Origin: JAHEJA01 sp965657215
Lineage (GTDB): Bacteria; Pseudomonadota; Alphaproteobacteria; Rhodobacterales; Rhodobacteraceae
NCBI GenBank assembly: GCA_965657215.1
Contig: CBFHNR010000011.1
Location: forward strand, 1 to 64,000
DNA: 64,000 bases
Reading direction: 5' to 3'
Shown here piece after piece: positions 25,821 to 35,166 of the stretch. Positions within the stretch are counted from its first letter, which is position 1. The number at the start of each line of letters is the position of its first letter. The translations under genes were made by a program, and so were the position numbers. The notes beneath the pieces are model-generated. The model was not told the origin of the DNA and did not search any database. It was given only the letters and a program-made list of their open reading frames with translations.

Positions 25821-28289
25821 ATGCCAGATATTCAAAAAGACGAAACAGCGACCAGTAAACCGCTTCCAAGTCATGCCAAAGTTGTCGTCATTGGTGGTGG
25901 CGTTGTCGGATGTTCGATCCTCTTTCACCTCGCTAAATTTGGCTGGAAAGATGTGGTCTTGTTGGAACGCGATGAGCTGACATCTGGATCCAGCTGGCAC
26001 GCGGCGGGTCAAATTCACACGATTTCGAGCGATCCGAATATTTCCCGACTGCAGGGGTATACAATTGATTTATATAAAGAAATAGAGGAAACCTCTGGTC
26101 ATTCCGTTGGCCTGCATATGACTGGTGGGTTTTATGCGGCCTCGACAAAAGAATGGTACGATTACCTCAAACGCGAACGCTCCAAAGCGCGGTATATGGG
26201 GCTTAATCAAGAATTCATCAGCCCCAAAGAATTAGCAGAGCGCCATCCCTTGATTGATCCCAAACATTATCATGCGGCCCTCTGGGATGATCAGGATGGT
26301 GATTTGGACCCCTCTGGCGCAACCTATGCCTTTGCCAAATCCGCACGGGTGCATGGGGCGCAATATTTCACGCATTGCGGTGTGACGGCGATGTCTCAGC
26401 GGCCTGATGGGTCTTGGGATTTGGAAACGCCTAAAGGGAAAATCAACGCTGAACAAATTGTGAATTGTGGTGGTCTCTGGGCACGCGAAGTTGGGCATAT
26501 GTCCGGCGTTCACTTACCCGTTCAGCCGATGGAACATCACTATTTGATCACCGATAAAATCCCGCTCATTGCCGAGCGTATGGACAGTATGGGCGAAGCA
26601 GGGCGGCTTCCTGCGGGGATTGATTATGAGGCGAATATCTATTTCCGCCAAGAACGGCAGGGCATGTTGCTCGGCACCTATGAGCCTAAATCAACGCCTT
26701 GGAAAGTGGGTGGCACGCCTTGGGATTTCGGGCACGAATTGCTTCCGCCTGATTTGGATCGTATCGCGGATCGGTTGGAGATGTCCTTTGATCGGATACC
26801 TGCGATTGGCGAGGCGGGGATTAAGGACATGATTAACGGGCCGTTCACCTTTGGGCCTGATGGTAATCCCATGATCGGCCCTGTTCCGGGGATGAAAAAC
26901 TATTGGGTCGCTGTCGGAGTCATGGCAGGCTTTTGTCAAGGTGGTGGCGTGGGCCTCACAATGGCCGAGTGGATGATTGACGGCGAACCAAGCATTGATG
27001 TCTGGGCAATGGATGTTGCGCGGTTTGGTGAATTCGCGACGCCCGATTGGGGGACAATCAAATCCTCAGAAAACTACGAACGTCGATTTGTCATGACCTT
27101 CCCGAATGAAACTTTGCCCAAGGGACGGATGCAAAAGACAACAGCGCTTTATGACCGTCTTGTCGCCAAGGGGGCTTTGATGGGGCAAGGCTTTGGTTTG
27201 GAAAACGCACTTTGGTTTGCAGATACGCCTCAGGATGCCCATGAAACACCTACATTTGAACGCAATCGATCCCATGACTATGTCGCGCGCGAAGTCAAAG
27301 CGGTTCAAACCTCGGTGGGTGGCATTGAAATCGCCAATTTCGCCAAACATGAATTCAAAGGCGCTGGCGCACGAGCCTATTTAGATCATATTTTGGCAGG
27401 CTACGTGCCCAAGCCGGGACGCCTTGCCCTGACACCGATGTTGACGCCTAAGGGTAAGCTTTATGGGGATTTGACAGTTGCCTGTTTGGGTGAAGATCAT
27501 TTCATGCTCTTTGGGTCAGGTGCGATGCAAGAGGCGCATCGTCGTTGGTTTGAAAAAGAATTGCCCCAAGGTGTGAGTTATCAAAATGTGTCAGATGACT
27601 GGCATGGAATTGCCTTGTCAGGTCCAAAATCACGTGACCTCTTGGCGAGGTTAACACGCGATGATGTGAGTGCTGAGGCGTTTAAATTCCGCGATGTACG
27701 GCAAACCTTTGTGGGTGGAGTGCCTGTGATTTTGAACCGCATAAGCTTTAGTGGTGAGCTTGGCTACGAGATTTATTGCAAGCCGCAGTATTTGCTCCGC
27801 TTGGCCGAAGCAATCGAAGAGGCAGGGGCCGATTTTGATTATCGCTGGTATGGCGCGCGCGCTTTGATGTCGATGCGATTGGAAAAGGGCTGGGGTGTTT
27901 GGACGCTTGAGTTCCGCCCTGATTTTGATGCGGTTGAATCGGGTATGGATGTCTTTATCAACTGGAAAAAAGACTTTGTCGGCAAAGAGGCGACATTGGC
28001 TGTTCGCGACACTGGACCCAAACAGAAATTGGTCACAATGACAATTGACGTAAATGGCATTGATGTCAGCAACGATGAAGCCATCCTAAAAGACGGCGAG
28101 GCCGTTGGCTATGTGTCCTCTGGTGGCTATGCGCATCGCGCAGGAACGTCTATGGCCATGGGTTATGTGGGCGCGCAATATGCCGTCCCGGGAACCGAAT
28201 TGGATGTGGAAATCCTCGGGGAATTCTACAAGGCCAAGGTGTTGGGAGCCTCAATTTATGATGCGAATGGGTCAAATATGCGCTGTTAA
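25821..28289 (+). CDS. DMGDH/sarcosine-dehydrogenase-like flavoenzyme with GcvT domain
   Basis: An 822-residue, two-domain enzyme. Residues about 20-400 are a DAO-type FAD oxidoreductase (VVVIGGGVVGCSILF) with GSSWHAAG, whose His matches the covalent-FAD His of dimethylglycine dehydrogenase. Residues about 430-815 are a GcvT/aminomethyltransferase domain that binds tetrahydrofolate (GARALMSMRLEKGWGVW). The family oxidises N-methyl groups and passes formaldehyde-level carbon to folate. The SD GGAGG lies just ahead of ATG 25821. It is in an operon with the MttB-like gene, so both probably act on one methylated amine. Confidence 0.9.
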   Translation: MPDIQKDETATSKPLPSHAKVVVIGGGVVGCSILFHLAKFGWKDVVLLERDELTSGSSWHAAGQIHTISSDPNISRLQGYTIDLYKEIEETSGHSVGLHMTGGFYAASTKEWYDYLKRERSKARYMGLNQEFISPKELAERHPLIDPKHYHAALWDDQDGDLDPSGATYAFAKSARVHGAQYFTHCGVTAMSQRPDGSWDLETPKGKINAEQIVNCGGLWAREVGHMSGVHLPVQPMEHHYLITDKIPLIAERMDSMGEAGRLPAGIDYEANIYFRQERQGMLLGTYEPKSTPWKVGGTPWDFGHELLPPDLDRIADRLEMSFDRIPAIGEAGIKDMINGPFTFGPDGNPMIGPVPGMKNYWVAVGVMAGFCQGGGVGLTMAEWMIDGEPSIDVWAMDVARFGEFATPDWGTIKSSENYERRFVMTFPNETLPKGRMQKTTALYDRLVAKGALMGQGFGLENALWFADTPQDAHETPTFERNRSHDYVAREVKAVQTSVGGIEIANFAKHEFKGAGARAYLDHILAGYVPKPGRLALTPMLTPKGKLYGDLTVACLGEDHFMLFGSGAMQEAHRRWFEKELPQGVSYQNVSDDWHGIALSGPKSRDLLARLTRDDVSAEAFKFRDVRQTFVGGVPVILNRISFSGELGYEIYCKPQYLLRLAEAIEEAGADFDYRWYGARALMSMRLEKGWGVWTLEFRPDFDAVESGMDVFINWKKDFVGKEATLAVRDTGPKQKLVTMTIDVNGIDVSNDEAILKDGEAVGYVSSGGYAHRAGTSMAMGYVGAQYAVPGTELDVEILGEFYKAKVLGASIYDANGSNMRC

Positions 28290-28386
28290 AGGGCCGCTCG
28301 GTTCGGGCCTTTGCAAAAAAATGGTTACACACGGGATTGTTTGTGACAGTCTATTGAGCGTGAGTTAATTGCAAGAGGGGCATTAG

Positions 28387-29367
28387 ATGGACAAACAGCC
28401 GGTTAAGGGATGGAACCATGTTCCCAATGTTCCCATCCAAGTGTCGCCATTGTTTCGCTGGCCCTTGCGCCCATTGGACATCTTGCGGTGGTTTTGGTCG
28501 TCGTGGTTTTTGATCACCGAAAAGCTGATCATTGTAGGACTGGCTTGCATTTCGTTTTACTGGTTTCAACCCCCTCTTGAGGAAACCAAAACGATTGCCG
28601 TTGGCTGGATCGGCGAGATGTATCTTCGCAACTTAGCCTTGATGACATTGGTGGCTGGGGGGCTGCATCTATATTTCTACACCTTCACAAAACAGGGAAA
28701 ACAGTTACGTTACGATCCGCGTCCTTTGATGAAAAATGGGCGTCAGTTCACCTTGGGCGGGCAAATCCGTGACAACATGTTTTGGACCCTTGCAAGTGGC
28801 GTGACGATCTGGACCGCTTATGAGGTTTTGATGTTCTGGGCTATGGCAAATGGCTATGCGCCTATGCTGACCTTTGCGGGGAATCCCGTGTGGTTCATCC
28901 TTTTGTTTTGGCTGATCCCGATTTGGGAAAGCTTTTATTTCTATTGGATCCATCGGTTTTTACATATCCCGTTTTTCTACAAACATGTGCATGCGCTGCA
29001 TCACCGTAATATCAATGTCGGGCCTTGGTCTGGCCTGTCTATGCATCCTGTCGAGCATGTGATTTTCTTGGGCTCTGTGCTGATCCATTGGATCGTTGCG
29101 GCGCATCCGATCCACATTTTGTACCACCTGCAATATTACGCTCTGACTGCGGCGAGCACGCACACAGGGTTTGAGGGGCTTGTGGTCAAGGATAAAAACC
29201 GTCTGGCTCTGGGGACTTTTCATCACCAAATGCATCACCGCTATTTTGAATGCAATTATGGATCGCTCGAAATCCCATGGGACAAGCTATTTGGATCGTT
29301 TCATGATGGCACAACCGAAGCGGATGAGCGGATGAAAGAGCGTCGTAAGAGGATTATGGGCGCATAG
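28387..29367 (+). CDS. Sterol desaturase / fatty-acid hydroxylase family protein
   Basis: A 326-residue membrane protein with about four hydrophobic segments and the histidine clusters of the family: HRFLH, HVHALHH and HHQMHHRYFECNYG, which bind a di-iron site. In bacteria such enzymes hydroxylate or desaturate lipid-like substrates, and carotenoid hydroxylases are distant relatives. It lies 97 bases after the DMGDH-like gene and convergent to a membrane-protein gene. A role in the same pathway is not supported. Confidence 0.85.
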   Translation: MDKQPVKGWNHVPNVPIQVSPLFRWPLRPLDILRWFWSSWFLITEKLIIVGLACISFYWFQPPLEETKTIAVGWIGEMYLRNLALMTLVAGGLHLYFYTFTKQGKQLRYDPRPLMKNGRQFTLGGQIRDNMFWTLASGVTIWTAYEVLMFWAMANGYAPMLTFAGNPVWFILLFWLIPIWESFYFYWIHRFLHIPFFYKHVHALHHRNINVGPWSGLSMHPVEHVIFLGSVLIHWIVAAHPIHILYHLQYYALTAASTHTGFEGLVVKDKNRLALGTFHHQMHHRYFECNYGSLEIPWDKLFGSFHDGTTEADERMKERRKRIMGA

Positions 29368-29368
29368 C

Positions 29369-30040
29369 TTAGCGACCGCTCCAATCCTCTTTGATCAGGT
29401 CTGATGCCTTTTCCCCAATCATGATGGCTGGGGCATTGGCAATGTCAGAGGCTTCTTGGCAAAGGTGCACAACTCCGCCGCCTTTGCTCCACCAGACCAT
29501 GTCTTGTCCGACAAGCTGTGTCACAACTTGGGATTCAACGGCCATTTGCTCTTGGGACATAGGTTTGAAATCGATGCCAAGGAGTACGGCAACCACACCA
29601 ACAATCACGGCCGCTGATCCAGCAATACCTTTTTGCTTGCTGTCCATATCCTTGTTCATAAAAATCATCGCGATCAGTGGCAGGAACGCCAAGAGGGCAA
29701 TAAAAGCTCCGAGCTGGTTTTGGATGAAGAATTTAACAGGTTCCTTGCGTGTCGCAGGATCCAAACGGTTTGCAGCTTTCCAGAGCAAAGAGCCGATAAC
29801 GGTGAGAACACCAATTACACCGATAAAGCCCATAAGCGTCCACCAGCGCCACTGTGGGAAGCCTTGGTTTGCAGCCAATTCTTCGAATGGTGGCCGCAAG
29901 AGCCAAACGATTGCAACAATTTCCAACATAATTGCAACGGCCCAAAGACACAGTGCAATAATGCGTTTTGATTTTGCTTTGGACTGCGCCCCTGGTGCGG
30001 GAACAAAATTTGGCGTTTCCGCCTTGGATGATTTTGACAT
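29369..30040 (-). CDS. Conserved membrane protein, function unknown
   Basis: A 223-residue protein with a basic, low-complexity N-terminus (about 1-25) and four predicted membrane segments (about 27-48, 66-86, 111-127, 140-157). The C-terminal segment of about 60 residues (QVVTQLVGQDMVWWSKGGGV, then ...EASDIANAPAIMIGEKASD) is soluble. I do not recognise the family. It is convergent with the sterol-desaturase-like gene, with one base between them. Confidence 0.7.
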   Translation of the reverse strand: MSKSSKAETPNFVPAPGAQSKAKSKRIIALCLWAVAIMLEIVAIVWLLRPPFEELAANQGFPQWRWWTLMGFIGVIGVLTVIGSLLWKAANRLDPATRKEPVKFFIQNQLGAFIALLAFLPLIAMIFMNKDMDSKQKGIAGSAAVIVGVVAVLLGIDFKPMSQEQMAVESQVVTQLVGQDMVWWSKGGGVVHLCQEASDIANAPAIMIGEKASDLIKEDWSGR

Positions 30041-30187
30041 GTTTCTTACCCCTGTAACACGTATATCTGAAACTACTTTCTCAGCCGAAAGTATATAAAT
30101 GTATCAAAAAGGCGAGGGGAAATTTTAGCTATTCAGCAATATTTTTACGCTTTGGCGCGGGAATTTCAAAATTATAAGACGAGAGGC

Positions 30188-30856
30188 CTACATGATGGTT
30201 AATTTATCATCCACCAAACCAACCCGTTTGATCCGGCCTTTTGCCTTTAATCGTTCAGCGGCTTGAAGGATAAACTTGTCTTCATTCGATTTGTTGAACT
30301 TATCATTGCTAAGCACAGTGAGGTCATTTCGGTCCGCGTAGCGGATAATCAAAGGGTCGGCTGTATACCCTTTTTTAGAAACGGTTAAATTGTAGCGATC
30401 CCGTCCCAAGACACGACAAATGGCGATCGGCACTGTTTCATTCGGCAGCATGAGATCGTTCTCTTTGAGAGTGCGCCGAATGCTGTAATCAAAAAAGAGA
30501 TGCGTATGAAGGCCGTCCCGTTCGAGTTCATCAACAAATTCGGAAAATCGATTGAGGTCCCAGTCAACCAGTCCAAGCAGGTTATTGGAATCAATCACAA
30601 ACGTGACATCAGTGTCCTCTTGGTTTTTTGATGGGTCGCTCAGGCCGCGTTTGATATTTAAAAACCCAAAGATCATCAAAGATGCGGTCAGGGCATAGAT
30701 CACCAAAGTGACGATGCTGTCTTTGTCGACGATATAGAGAAAGAGGACAGCAAAGGTCAAAGATACCCAGAGCCAAATGCCACGAAAGGTGAGACCGCCT
30801 AAAATGGCGATCAGGCTGATGAGAATAGGAAGTTGAGAATAATCAAAATTGGGCAA
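30188..30856 (-). CDS. Membrane-anchored NYN/Zc3h12a-like RNase
   Basis: A 222-residue protein. Residues 8-68 form two or three membrane segments and residues about 84-220 a cytoplasmic nuclease-like domain. Acidic positions match the PIN-fold NYN/Zc3h12a pattern: D89 in FVIDSNNLLG, D123 in LFFDYS, D167 in TADPLIIRYA and D185 in TVLSNDKF. Relatives cut RNA at a metal site. Membrane tethering of such a domain is uncommon. The RNase role is inferred from motifs. Confidence 0.65.
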   Translation of the reverse strand: MPNFDYSQLPILISLIAILGGLTFRGIWLWVSLTFAVLFLYIVDKDSIVTLVIYALTASLMIFGFLNIKRGLSDPSKNQEDTDVTFVIDSNNLLGLVDWDLNRFSEFVDELERDGLHTHLFFDYSIRRTLKENDLMLPNETVPIAICRVLGRDRYNLTVSKKGYTADPLIIRYADRNDLTVLSNDKFNKSNEDKFILQAAERLKAKGRIKRVGLVDDKLTIM

Positions 30857-30917
30857 ATCTGCACTGATCCTATTCAGTCGTGTTGTCCCATCTGTCTACG
30901 GGGTTGTCGGTGTGAAA

Positions 30918-31889
30918 TCAATAAATCTGACTGTGTGTATCCACAGTTTCTATCTCATGACCATTGTGCAGGGATTGAAAGTAGTCTTTTAGGGTATCCT
31001 GTCCCGTGGACGGAGTTGAAACTGGGCAATAGTTGTTTTGCTGTTGATCCCAGATCAGCATGGACTCCGTCGCATAGTAGTGCCCGATTTTCATCAATTC
31101 ACATTTATCGCGGATTGTCTTGGACAACGGGGCGAGTACCCCCAAAACCTTTCCAAGTATCGTGAAAATGCGGGGGGACACTGATCGCATTTTGACAGGT
31201 CGATCGAAGGTGTCAAACATCATATGCCCGATGTCTTGGGGCGTGAGGGCCGGATGTGGCCCGCCAATGGGCAAGATCTTATTATGTCGTGTCTCCAAGT
31301 CTAAACACTCCAGCATAAAATCGGCGAGATCTCGTTCTGAAATCGGGGTGCAGGCAGTGTCTTGGCCCGTTCCGAAATAGAGGTAAGGCTTGCCGGATTG
31401 GACACGTTTGATTTGCCCCGAGAGTGACTTGAAAAAGGCTGTGGGGCGCACAATACTATGCGTGAGGGGGCTTGCTTGTAAATCGGCTTCAAATCTAAGT
31501 TTTTCGAGCTGAAACGCCAATTTGGGTTTTTGAACGCAGATGGCAGAGAGCATTATGAAATGCTCCACCTGACTTTGTTCTGCATGCGTTAAAAGCGCCC
31601 TGTTCATTTGATAATCCACCAGATGCGCATCCTTTGGTGTCCCTGTTCGGCTTGCGAGGCACGAGATCACTGCATCTGCTTTTGGTAGGGGCGCAGTCCA
31701 GCCAGACAGAGGGCCAAAATCCGCAAAATGGTATGTTAAATTGGGATGCTCCTCAAGCTTGACCTTTGAGGAGGGGCGCATCACGGCATGTACCTGATGC
31801 CCGCGTTTGAGGGCCCGCTGAACAACCATTTGGCCGATATAACCGCTAGCCCCTGCGATCAAAACACGTTGGGTTGACTTTGATGTCAT
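30918..31889 (-). CDS. bciA: Divinyl (bacterio)chlorophyllide a 8-vinyl reductase BciA
   Basis: A 323-residue short-chain-dehydrogenase-type NADPH enzyme that reduces the C8 vinyl group during bacteriochlorophyll synthesis. It has the Rossmann motif LIAGASGYIGQ, the family segment TACTPISERDLADFM, and the C-terminal ATESMLIWD...STGQDTLKDYF found in plant DVR and BciA. I start at ATG 31889; a GTG three codons upstream is possible. It lies at the edge of the photosynthesis cluster, downstream of idi in the same direction. Confidence 0.88.
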   Translation of the reverse strand: MTSKSTQRVLIAGASGYIGQMVVQRALKRGHQVHAVMRPSSKVKLEEHPNLTYHFADFGPLSGWTAPLPKADAVISCLASRTGTPKDAHLVDYQMNRALLTHAEQSQVEHFIMLSAICVQKPKLAFQLEKLRFEADLQASPLTHSIVRPTAFFKSLSGQIKRVQSGKPYLYFGTGQDTACTPISERDLADFMLECLDLETRHNKILPIGGPHPALTPQDIGHMMFDTFDRPVKMRSVSPRIFTILGKVLGVLAPLSKTIRDKCELMKIGHYYATESMLIWDQQQNNYCPVSTPSTGQDTLKDYFQSLHNGHEIETVDTHSQIY

Positions 31890-31928
31890 TTGCAACACTT
31901 CAACGACATGGGAAAAGGAGACCTATCC

Positions 31929-32141
31929 GTGGATAAATCAGAAATGAAGGCACGATATGATGCCGCTCGCCAAGAGATCGACGCAAAGCGCCAATTAGAT
32001 GCAGGAAAATCATTTGCCTCAGGAGCGGCGATTATGCTGTTCAATGACAATCCTCTATTCAATGCCGCTGCCTTTTGTGCCAAATTCTTTTTGGTGGTCT
32101 TTGGCATTTTTGCGGTCTTTTATCTCACAACACTGGTTTAA
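31929..32141 (+). CDS. Small single-span membrane protein, unknown
   Basis: A 70-residue frame from GTG 31929 with AAGGAG eight bases ahead. Residues 1-45 are charged and amphipathic (SEMKARYDAARQEIDAKR). Residues about 46-69 form one hydrophobic helix (FFLVVFGIFAVFYLTTLV). It lies antisense in the gap between idi and bciA, overlapping the idi stop by four bases. The SD and membrane pattern support a real gene. No family is recognised. The frame also continues upstream to a TTG at 31890. Confidence 0.5.
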   Translation: MDKSEMKARYDAARQEIDAKRQLDAGKSFASGAAIMLFNDNPLFNAAAFCAKFFLVVFGIFAVFYLTTLV

Positions 32142-32674
32142 ACTGTTTCCGCTTGGCTGTGGGAAAACAGGCTGTGATAGTGGTCTCGGACGTAGATTTT
32201 TAGCCACTCGGTATAGGTGTTTGGCGATCTTGCAATGCTGGATTTCAAATCCTCAACTGTGATCCAAACGCTGTCCATGACCTCGTTCGGGTTCAAGTCT
32301 ATGTATGGTTCATCGATGCAATGAGCCACATAACAATCAACCACCTCGTGCTCGATCATATCCGCGCCGACCTTGGCGCGGTATTCCAGCGTTTTGGCAA
32401 ACTCTAAGCTGAGTCCTGTGATCCCCATTTCGTCCTTTAATCGACGAGTTGCACATGTATTGCTTGGCTCATCCCAGTCTGGATGAGTGCAGCAGGTATT
32501 TGCCCATAGTCCCGGCGAGTGATATTTTTCCAAAGCGCGTTGTTGAAGCAAAACTTTGCCCTTCCAAAAGACAAAGACAGACACGGCTTTGTGTTTTAGG
32601 CCCAAGCGATGGACCATGAGCTTTTCCATCGGGACTAATGAACCGTCTTGCCATGCGGGGATCATGATACTCAT
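32138..32674 (-). CDS. idi: Isopentenyl-diphosphate delta-isomerase (type 1)
   Basis: A 178-residue Nudix-fold isomerase that interconverts IPP and DMAPP for carotenoid and phytyl synthesis. WANTCCTHPDW holds the active-site Cys, and the Nudix-like RRLKDEMGI helix and a later YRAKVGADMIEHEVVD segment are present. Its start overlaps the bchP stop (ATGA), making it the last gene of bchG-pucC-like-bchP-idi. The place and order are usual in Rhodobacteraceae clusters. Confidence 0.93.
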   Translation of the reverse strand: MSIMIPAWQDGSLVPMEKLMVHRLGLKHKAVSVFVFWKGKVLLQQRALEKYHSPGLWANTCCTHPDWDEPSNTCATRRLKDEMGITGLSLEFAKTLEYRAKVGADMIEHEVVDCYVAHCIDEPYIDLNPNEVMDSVWITVEDLKSSIARSPNTYTEWLKIYVRDHYHSLFSHSQAETV

Positions 32675-33849
32675 ACATGCTCCTCCGAAACGATCCCTGT
32701 TAAATGCATCAGGTTTTTGAACGAAATCTTGAGGTGGGCGAGGGGGCGGGCACTTGTGAGTTTCTTGTTCATATAGGCTTCAAAAGTCATCTTTTGGACG
32801 TCCACATCATGACAGAGCGACACAAACCGTTCCCGACGCGCGTCGCTTTTGTAATAAGCGTTTTGCATCGCTCCCAAGACTTTGAACACCGTGCCATGTT
32901 GCTTGGTAAAGGCTTTGCAGGCTTTGCGGAGATGTTTTGCATCCCCCGTCCTTAACGCCTCTGACACCGCTTGTGCGGCCATACGACCAGAGCACATTGC
33001 ATAGTAAATGCCTTCGCCCGAGCTTGGGGCAACGACGCCTGCAGCGTCACCTGCCAAAACAACATCGCGATCATTGTCCCATTTTTTCAATGGTTTCAGA
33101 GGGATGGGCGCGCCTTCTTTGCGCAAGGTTTTGCAGTCCGTAAGCCCGTTTGAGTGACGGAGGTCAGCGGTGGCCTGTTTGAGGTCAAACCCATTGATGC
33201 CCGTTCCCATTCCCACAGACACTGTGTCCCCATGAGGAAAGACCCAGCCATAGAAATCAGGGGACACCGCACCGTCGTAAATCACATCACAGCGTGTTCC
33301 TTTATACGAACTAGAGGGGTCAGGCGCGCTGATGATTTCATGATAGGCGATGACATAGGGGATATCTTCCGCATTTTGAATTTCGGCCTTGGCCACTTTG
33401 CTCCGTGCGCCATCCGCGCCAATAACAAAGCGCGCTTCAAGGGTGGTTGGGCTGTTGTCCTCAGCAGTGCGATAATGGATGAGGGGGTGCCCCTTGGGTC
33501 GCGCGATTTTTTCAAATGCACCACGCAAGACTGTAACGCCATGAGACGCCGCACGATCGCGCAGGAATTCATCGAATTCTTCGCGATCAACCATGCCCAC
33601 AAAGCCATTCTCAATCGGGATATCCACGTGGCGACGTTTTGGGGACACCATGCGTGCGGTCACAATTTTCGCCTTAAGAAGATGATCAGGGATGTCAAAT
33701 TCATCAATTAAAATCGGAGGGATCGCCCCACCACAGGGCTTGATCCGCCCCGGTCGATCCAATAACGCAACGGAATAGCCAAGCTTTGCCATATCCTCTG
33801 CAGCAGATGCACCACAGGGGCCACCGCCAATAACGACAACATCAAACAT
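32671..33849 (-). CDS. bchP: Geranylgeranyl reductase BchP
   Basis: A 392-residue flavoprotein that reduces the geranylgeranyl tail of bacteriochlorophyll to phytyl. N-terminal FAD motif VVIGGGPCGASAAEDMAKLG, then KPCGGAIPP, and the second FAD motif VVLAGDAAGVVAPSSGEGI. Length is normal. It overlaps the upstream pucC-like gene by 8 bases and the downstream idi by 4. Confidence 0.95.
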   Translation of the reverse strand: MFDVVVIGGGPCGASAAEDMAKLGYSVALLDRPGRIKPCGGAIPPILIDEFDIPDHLLKAKIVTARMVSPKRRHVDIPIENGFVGMVDREEFDEFLRDRAASHGVTVLRGAFEKIARPKGHPLIHYRTAEDNSPTTLEARFVIGADGARSKVAKAEIQNAEDIPYVIAYHEIISAPDPSSSYKGTRCDVIYDGAVSPDFYGWVFPHGDTVSVGMGTGINGFDLKQATADLRHSNGLTDCKTLRKEGAPIPLKPLKKWDNDRDVVLAGDAAGVVAPSSGEGIYYAMCSGRMAAQAVSEALRTGDAKHLRKACKAFTKQHGTVFKVLGAMQNAYYKSDARRERFVSLCHDVDVQKMTFEAYMNKKLTSARPLAHLKISFKNLMHLTGIVSEEHV

Positions 33850-35149
33850 TGGTTAATTCTCCTGATAGAATAGGCATTGGCTGTTTTTTATTGGGTTTCA
33901 AAATAGAGGTGCTTGCTAACACTGCCGCCCAGACAAAGAGGCTGGCTTCAAATAAAAAGACGGTTCCATAGGCGTTGAGCGTACTCAGCTGAAGGATCTG
34001 TAAGAGATCCACCAAAATCGTGCCAAGCAATCCGCCAAAGCCAGCAGCGATAGCCTGCGCAGCGCCCCAAAGCCCCATACGGGTTCCTTCGCGCGCTTTT
34101 TCGCCGCTTCCTGCAAGGGTCATCATGGATCCGATTGCGGCAACAGCAAACATGCCGTTAAACACGCCTAATCCAAAGACCACAGCGTCAAGGGGGAGGG
34201 TCGATGGCGCATGACCCAATGCCATGATGGCAACCAACATGACCGCTGATCCGCTGCACCCAAGTTTCACCCATGCGCGCAGCGACCCGATTTTTAACGC
34301 AGAGGCCAAGATGCCAACCATGAGCATGCCGATAAAGACACCGCCGTTTTGTACCCCTGAAAGGGACGTCGTTTGACCGGGGGTGTAGGCAAAGACCAGA
34401 CCTGCATAAGGCTCTAGGATTAGCTCTTGCATAAAATAAGCGGTCATCGACAAAAAGACGAATATGGTGAAATTTCGCGTCTCACTATGGGCCCAGACAT
34501 CTTGGAGCTCGGCCAAGAGCGTTGTCTTTTCGCCCACGGGTGATGGGACTTGGATCAGGCCACGTTCGATCCGCCAAGTCGCAATGAACGTCAGAACAAG
34601 CGTGCCAAGGGTTAGTCCCAAGACCAATGTTGTTAGTCGTGCATGACTGTAAGGGGTTAAAAGTTGACCTAATATCCCTGCGGTCAATGCAATGCCTAGG
34701 ATCATCATCAGCCATGTGATCATGGCGGCGGCTGGTCGTCTGCGGTCTTGGGTATGTTTGGCCATAAGAGCCAAAAGAGACGTGCCTGACGCGCCCACCC
34801 CGATGCCGATCAACGTATAGGCCAAGGTGGACAATGCAAATGCAAAGACGGGCCGCAGTTCAAAATGCGTCAGGCTGTAGGTTGCTAAATTCGCCCCTAT
34901 GCCAAGGACCAGCATACCCAAAAGGATCCACTTGGTTCTGTTGTTTTCTAAATCGGAGACGAGCCCCCATTTTGGACGCGAGAGCTGGACGATATAATGT
35001 AAGCCCACCAAAAAACCGGGTAATGTGGCAGCCATTGCCAATTCGACCACCATGAGACGGTTTAAGGTTGATGTCATAACGACGACCACGGCACCGAGGC
35101 ACATTTGGACCAATCCAAGCCTAAATATTGCAAACCAACTCAGTGTCAT
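33842..35149 (-). CDS. PucC/BCH2-family membrane protein (bchG-bchP linked)
   Basis: A 435-residue major-facilitator-like protein with about 12 membrane segments, related to LhaA and PucC (AATLPGFLVGLHYIVQLSRP, EPYAGLVFAYTPGQTTSLSG). It corresponds to the orf428-type gene between bchG and bchP in Rhodobacter. The family is thought to deliver bacteriochlorophyll to complexes or assist their assembly. The exact role of this paralogue is unknown. Confidence 0.88.
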   Translation of the reverse strand: MTLSWFAIFRLGLVQMCLGAVVVVMTSTLNRLMVVELAMAATLPGFLVGLHYIVQLSRPKWGLVSDLENNRTKWILLGMLVLGIGANLATYSLTHFELRPVFAFALSTLAYTLIGIGVGASGTSLLALMAKHTQDRRRPAAAMITWLMMILGIALTAGILGQLLTPYSHARLTTLVLGLTLGTLVLTFIATWRIERGLIQVPSPVGEKTTLLAELQDVWAHSETRNFTIFVFLSMTAYFMQELILEPYAGLVFAYTPGQTTSLSGVQNGGVFIGMLMVGILASALKIGSLRAWVKLGCSGSAVMLVAIMALGHAPSTLPLDAVVFGLGVFNGMFAVAAIGSMMTLAGSGEKAREGTRMGLWGAAQAIAAGFGGLLGTILVDLLQILQLSTLNAYGTVFLFEASLFVWAAVLASTSILKPNKKQPMPILSGELTNV

Positions 35150-35166
35150 GTTCTATCCAATCTCAT

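Noticed and set aside
28287..28318. Terminator after the DMGDH-like gene
   Set aside because: The stem has a central mismatch, and an A-run rather than a T-run follows on the plus strand.
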